A stretch of DNA of 64,000 nucleotides from CBDIDH01 sp965277595 (GTDB taxonomy: Bacteria > Planctomycetota > Planctomycetia > Isosphaerales > Isosphaeraceae): NCBI GenBank assembly GCA_965277595.1, contig CBDIDH010000002.1:930001-994000 (forward strand), written 5' to 3'. Numbering within the stretch: position 1 is the stretch's first letter; each line of letters opens with the position of its first letter. The translations under genes were made by a program, and so were the position numbers. The notes beneath the pieces were generated by a model. The model made no database searches. It was not told the DNA's origin and saw only the letters and a program-made list of their open reading frames with translations. Positions 60,552-64,000 of the stretch are shown here, in pieces.

Positions 60552-61760
60552 TTAATGCGAACCGACGCGGATCGCGTCCATCGGCTGAAGCCGGGCCGCG
60601 CGATAGGCGGGGTAAAGGCCGCCAAGAGTACCGGTGACGACCGAAAGGCCGATGCCCAGGGCAAAGAGCCAGGGGGGCATCGTCAGGCGGACCCCTCCCG
60701 CCTCGGCGAACTGATTGATCCCGGCCACGAGAGCCACCGCCAGCACGCAGCCGACAACGCCGGAGAGCAAGCCCAGATAGGCACTTTCCAGAGTGACGAG
60801 CGTCAAGAGGTTGCTCCGCGACCAGCCGTTTGTTCGCAAGACGCCGAACTCAACGAACCGCTCCGAGGTGCTCATCAGCATCGTGTTGATGATCCCGACG
60901 ACGCCAACGAGCAAGGCCAGGCTCACGGTCATCAACAGGAGCTTGTCCACCTGACCCATGAGCGCGCCGAAGTTGCTCATGAACTCGTTCATGCTGCGGG
61001 CCTCGACCCCTGGATGCTCCTTCTCAATCGTCGCGCCGATGGCGTCGTTCTCGGACGGGTTCTCGGCCTCGATGTAATAGCTGGAAACGGTTTCCTTTGA
61101 GACGTTGAGAAGCGCGCGGGCCGTCGAGATGTCCATGACCATCACCGTGTCGAAGATCATCGACCCGGTTTCATACAGGCCGACGATCGTGAACGCCTTG
61201 CCGCCGATGTTGATCGAGTCGCCGACCTTGCGAGGCGCTCCCTTGTCCTTGGCGTAGTCGCGGGCCACCTTCCGGCTGATCACGACGTTTCGCTTGCCGA
61301 TGTCGGAGGCGTTGAGGAATCGGCCCTCGCCTTTCTCCCTGAGTGCTCTTGGATACACAGCGCTCTTGAGATGGAGATGCGCGACGATATCCTGACCTTG
61401 AATAACCGGTTGATCGAGCAGCGATCCCGCCCCTCGGCTGAGCAGGCCGCTGATCATGTTCCGGCCCTCGATGTTGGGGGCGATCCCCCAGACCTCGGGC
61501 GCGACCTCGCGGACTCCCTTGAGCGTCTTGAGGTCGGCCCCGAGCGAGGCCGAGAGCGTGCTCAGAACCGGGCTCGGCGCGTTTTCGCGAAGAACCATCA
61601 GCCCCTCAACCCGGCTGAGGGTGTCTCCGACCATGTTCCGCAGACCCCCCGAGAGGCTGAAGAGGCCCATCACTCCGAGGATCGGAATCGACAACCCGAT
61701 CAGCGCCAGGGCGGTGCGAACCGGCCTGGTCAAGAGATTCCGCCAGGCGAATCGTCCCAT
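60552..61760 (-). CDS. ABC transporter permease (MacB/FtsX family)
   Basis: A 402-residue permease from ATG 61760. TM1 at about 14-34, a large periplasmic domain (about 45-270), and three C-terminal TM segments with LALLVGVVGIINTMLMSTSERF and the family motif FGVLRTNGWSRSNLL. It likely exports a macrolide-like or lipid substrate, or drives envelope signalling. Start could be a GTG slightly upstream. Ends with the LQPMDAIRVGSH typical of MacB-type ends. Confidence 0.88.
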   Translation of the reverse strand: MGRFAWRNLLTRPVRTALALIGLSIPILGVMGLFSLSGGLRNMVGDTLSRVEGLMVLRENAPSPVLSTLSASLGADLKTLKGVREVAPEVWGIAPNIEGRNMISGLLSRGAGSLLDQPVIQGQDIVAHLHLKSAVYPRALREKGEGRFLNASDIGKRNVVISRKVARDYAKDKGAPRKVGDSINIGGKAFTIVGLYETGSMIFDTVMVMDISTARALLNVSKETVSSYYIEAENPSENDAIGATIEKEHPGVEARSMNEFMSNFGALMGQVDKLLLMTVSLALLVGVVGIINTMLMSTSERFVEFGVLRTNGWSRSNLLTLVTLESAYLGLLSGVVGCVLAVALVAGINQFAEAGGVRLTMPPWLFALGIGLSVVTGTLGGLYPAYRAARLQPMDAIRVGSH

Positions 61761-61867
61761 ACGTGCTTCCACCACCACCAAATCAGGAATCGTGCCGGTC
61801 TCTTGACGTTTGCTGATTATAGTCAACCCACCGCCGGGGCCAAGGGGGGGCCGGTCGCGGGCCTGTT

Positions 61868-62330
61868 TCCTTTTCAATTCATGGTCAATGGGGTTGTCGC
61901 GGAATCGTTTCCGAGCCCGTCAGTGGAAATTCTGACAGGCTCGGAGGAAACCACCATGATCCCTACGAGCATCTTCAGAGGTTGACCGAGAGCGGACTGC
62001 TGGACAGCCCTTGCGAGGGCCAGGTGGCGATGGCCGACAAGGCCCATGAAAACATTCACCGAAAAGACCCCAAGACTCCGTTGATCAACCCCACGGCCGG
62101 CGCGGCGCAACCACTCCTTGATCGACCACGAGACGATGGCCAATCGATTGAGCGCTCGGTATCGGATCGTGGTCGAACATGCGATTGCCCCACGGACACG
62201 GTATACCGTGCTTCGGCAGGTATACCGAGGAAATCGAACGGCTCGCACCCGGGTGGTTGCCGAAGTCGTCAACCGGAGGATCAAGACCGTCCCCTTGATT
62301 GACCTACGACGCGGCGGCCTGAACCCAGGC
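61868..62330 (+). pseudogene. decayed DDE transposase remnant (IS5-like)
   Basis: Three short plus-frame pieces together resemble the C-terminal half of a DDE-type transposase. FQFMVNGVVAES is followed in another frame by TESGLLDSPCEGQVAMADKA, and then in a third frame by MANRLSARYRIVVEHAIA and YTVLRQVYRGNRTARTRVV. At least two frameshifts separate them and the N-terminal half is missing, because the permease start lies just left. No terminal inverted repeats recognised. The family is recognised from the RYRIVVEHAI motif only. Confidence 0.6.
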
Positions 62331-62380
62331 CGGATTCGCCGGGGAGGTACGGCTTTGATGGATTACGCACCATCTTTACT

Positions 62381-62401
62381 GGTCATCGGTCATCGGTCAT
62401 C
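62381..62401. repeat. heptad-unit repeat, copy 13 (single right arm)
   Basis: Three GGTCATC units without a matching left arm, just downstream of the decayed transposase. Confidence 0.75.
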
Positions 62402-62473
62402 GATCCTCGAAACGACCAACTTCACAATCCTCCCGATCCAGTAGCCGCGACGGAGATGATTCGGCCGGGCGGT

Positions 62474-62642
62474 CTGGTATCATGGGCAGGGCTGTTTCCT
62501 TCTCAATGGATGACCGATGACCGATGACCGAAAAAAGGTCGGCAAGGCTCTTGCCCATCCTTCCTGTTTTCGATTTTTCCTCGGTCCTTGGTCCTTGGTC
62601 CTTGGTCATTCCCGAGAAGGAAACAGCGCTGGTATCATGGGC
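62474..62642. repeat. heptad-unit inverted repeat, copy 14, with 14-bp direct repeats
   Basis: Direct repeat CTGGTATCATGGGC at 62474-62487 and 62629-62642 encloses a 14-bp inverted repeat GCTGTTTCCTTCTC (62491-62504; complement 62614-62627). Inside lie three GACCGAT units (62508-62530) and complementary right-arm units (62581-62610) around a core. The layout is that of a small inserted element with target duplication. Confidence 0.9.
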
Positions 62643-62685
62643 GACCGGAAGTTCAAGACGGAACGCAACCTGAGGAACAACGACG

Positions 62686-63783
62686 ATGAACCGCGCTGCT
62701 CGCCCTGTCTTCTTCGCCCTGACGGCCGCGGCTGTCGCCTGGCTGGCCGCTCCGGCAGTCGCGCACGACGGCCTCGGAACCCACTCGCACGAGGCGCCTG
62801 CCGCGAAGGCCTCGCGCGAGATGGCGGCGGCGGCCCGCAACCTCTGGGCATCGCTCTCGGACGAGCAAAGGGGGAAGATCAAGTTCGGCTTTGATGACCC
62901 GCTCCGCCACGACTGGCACTTCATCCCCCGGCCGCGCAAGGGCCTGCCGCTCAAGGAAATGTCGGGCGATCAGAAGGCGCTGGCCGCGGCGCTGCTGGCC
63001 AGCGGAATGAGCCAGAGCGGCTACATCAAGGCCGAGACGATCATGAGTCTTGAGCAGATCCTTTTCTCGATGGAGCAGGGCAAGGGGCCGGTCCGCGACC
63101 CGGAACTCTACTTCTTCAACATCTTCGGCGATCCCGGCTCGACCGACCCGGCCAAACCCTGGGGCTGGCGCGTGGAGGGGCATCACCTGGCGGTCAACTT
63201 CACGATCGTCGGCGACAAGGGGGTCGCGGGGGGACCGATCTTCATGGGCACCAATCCCGCCGAGGTCCGCTCGGGACCGCGTCAGGGGCTTCGGGTCCTC
63301 GGCGAGGAAGAAGAACTCGCCCGCAAGCTCGTCAAGTCGCTCGACGACTCCCAGCGCAAGAAGGGAATCGTCCAGGACGAGGCCCCCAAGGACATCCTCT
63401 CGATGGTCGTCCGCAAGGCCGCGCCGCTGGAACCGGCGGGAATCCTCGTTCCCGACCTCAACTCCGATCAGAAGGAGTTGCTGAACTCAATCATCGTCCT
63501 CTATGCCGAGCGGCTCCGCCCCGAACTCGCGGGCAGCGAGCTGGGAAAGGTGCTCAAGGCGGGCGTTGACAAGATCGGGTTCGCCTGGGCCGGTGGCACC
63601 GATCGCGGTCAGCCCCACTACTACCGGATTCAGGGGCCGACATTCCTGATCGAGTACGACAACACCCAGAACAACGCCAACCACGTCCACAGCGTCTGGC
63701 GCGACTTCGACGGCGACTTCGGCGAGGATATCCTCAAGAAGCATTACGAATCCGCAGGCGCCGAGCACGGCCATTCCAAGTAA
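62686..63783 (+). CDS. DUF3500 domain secreted protein
   Basis: A 365-residue protein with signal peptide (about 1-26) followed by HDGLGTHSHE. The DUF3500 body includes KASREMAAAARNLWASLSDEQR, FGFDDPLRHDWHFIPRPRKGL, WGWRVEGHHLAVNFT and RVQGPTFLIEYDNTQNNANHVHSVWRD-like residues near the end, with several conserved His and Asp. Members are often next to copper or metal genes, but the role is unknown. A bidirectional terminator follows. Confidence 0.9.
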   Translation: MNRAARPVFFALTAAAVAWLAAPAVAHDGLGTHSHEAPAAKASREMAAAARNLWASLSDEQRGKIKFGFDDPLRHDWHFIPRPRKGLPLKEMSGDQKALAAALLASGMSQSGYIKAETIMSLEQILFSMEQGKGPVRDPELYFFNIFGDPGSTDPAKPWGWRVEGHHLAVNFTIVGDKGVAGGPIFMGTNPAEVRSGPRQGLRVLGEEEELARKLVKSLDDSQRKKGIVQDEAPKDILSMVVRKAAPLEPAGILVPDLNSDQKELLNSIIVLYAERLRPELAGSELGKVLKAGVDKIGFAWAGGTDRGQPHYYRIQGPTFLIEYDNTQNNANHVHSVWRDFDGDFGEDILKKHYESAGAEHGHSK

Positions 63784-63792
63784 TCACGTAAA

Positions 63793-63846
63793 CACGCGTT
63801 CCCGAATTTGATTGATTGATCGATCGATCGAGGTCGGGAACGCGTG
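63793..63846. terminator. bidirectional terminator-like inverted repeat
   Basis: Perfect 13-bp arms CACGCGTTCCCGA and TCGGGAACGCGTG separated by 28 nt that include an ATTGATTGATCGATCGATCG simple repeat. It separates convergent genes. Confidence 0.7.
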
Positions 63847-63847
63847 G

Positions 63848-64000
63848 TCAGACGGCGAAGGGATTGGTGAAGGTCGAGAAGGCGATGTTGTAGACCGAGG
63901 GGGTTTGCAACTGGCGGGTCATGTCGCGGGCGAAGGCGCTTCGCGAGCCGACCGTGTAGACGGCGGCGACGATCCGGTCGGGGTCGGGCGAGTAGTCGGG
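63848..64000 (-). CDS. C-terminal fragment of an unidentified protein (runs off the right edge)
   Basis: A minus-strand frame of 50 residues ends with the stop at 63848-63850 and continues past the window edge. It contains DPDRIVAAVYTVGSRSAFARDM and SVYNIAFSTFTNPFAV, well-formed protein sequence but too short to assign to a family. Confidence 0.7.
   Translation of the reverse strand, partial: PDYSPDPDRIVAAVYTVGSRSAFARDMTRQLQTPSVYNIAFSTFTNPFAV

Overview
The window is GC-rich, densely coded bacterial chromosome, most likely from a planctomycete (Planctomycetota, perhaps Isosphaerales; inferred from gene content, not from a marker gene). Pointers are an ECF sigma factor fused to a membrane anchor and a long extracytoplasmic domain, DUF1573 and DUF3500 secreted proteins, a secreted protein ending in a Hint domain, a membrane-bound sigma-54 activator with a PDZ-like module, a Tat-exported Cys-rich copper-storage protein and FG-GAP repeat proteins. 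No rRNA, tRNA, CRISPR array, prophage or intact insertion sequence was found.

Layout. 1-7.4 kb: ketosynthase, CbiG, a LarA-like protein, a sugar-binding-type lipoprotein and the sigma/TolC-like fusion. 7.4-20.4 kb: HAD phosphatase, Nudix hydrolase, an overlapping recN operon with two paralogous membrane proteins, an esterase, an orphan N6-adenine-type DNA methyltransferase, a tRNA-binding protein, DUF962, a tetraheme cytochrome lipoprotein and a DUF1573 protein. 20.5-29.7 kb (all minus): hisS-hisZ-hisG with 4-nt overlaps, mnmE, yidC, phosphoesterase. 30.2-33.1 kb: tsaB-methyltransferase pair and DAHP synthase. 33.1-36.3 kb: gene-poor stretch with a possible structured RNA, an HD protein, an alpha/beta hydrolase and a cluster of CGTTAACG palindromes. 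36.3-49.8 kb: sigma-54 activator, CPBP protease, iron alcohol dehydrogenase, HtrA protease, PhzF isomerase, giant FAD/Fe-S oxidase, methyltransferase. 49.9-64 kb: small lipoprotein, Hint protein, RluA, DAC-like sensor protein, Csp1-like protein, FG-GAP protein, quinone oxidoreductase, MacB-like ABC pair, a decayed transposase, a DUF3500 protein and a partial gene.

The most striking feature is not a gene. At least fourteen intergenic sites carry short tandem 7-8-nt units (GACCGAT/GACCAAT, GGACAGA, GGGCAAA/GGGCAGAA). Most sites have a left arm of GACC-type units and a right arm of the complementary GGTC-type units around a short core, and the arms always face the same way. Two copies are bounded by 11- and 14-bp direct repeats with additional inverted repeats just inside. 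Two copies share nearly the same core sequence in opposite orientations. This fits a small non-autonomous mobile element or REP-like family; one copy supplies the stop codon of a flanking gene and one splits an ABC transporter operon.

A second candidate is at 33.66-33.90 kb on the minus strand: several consecutive hairpins, a 13-nt perfect Shine-Dalgarno match ahead of a 10-codon reading frame, and a terminator-like hairpin. Functions below come from family motifs read by eye; no database search was possible.
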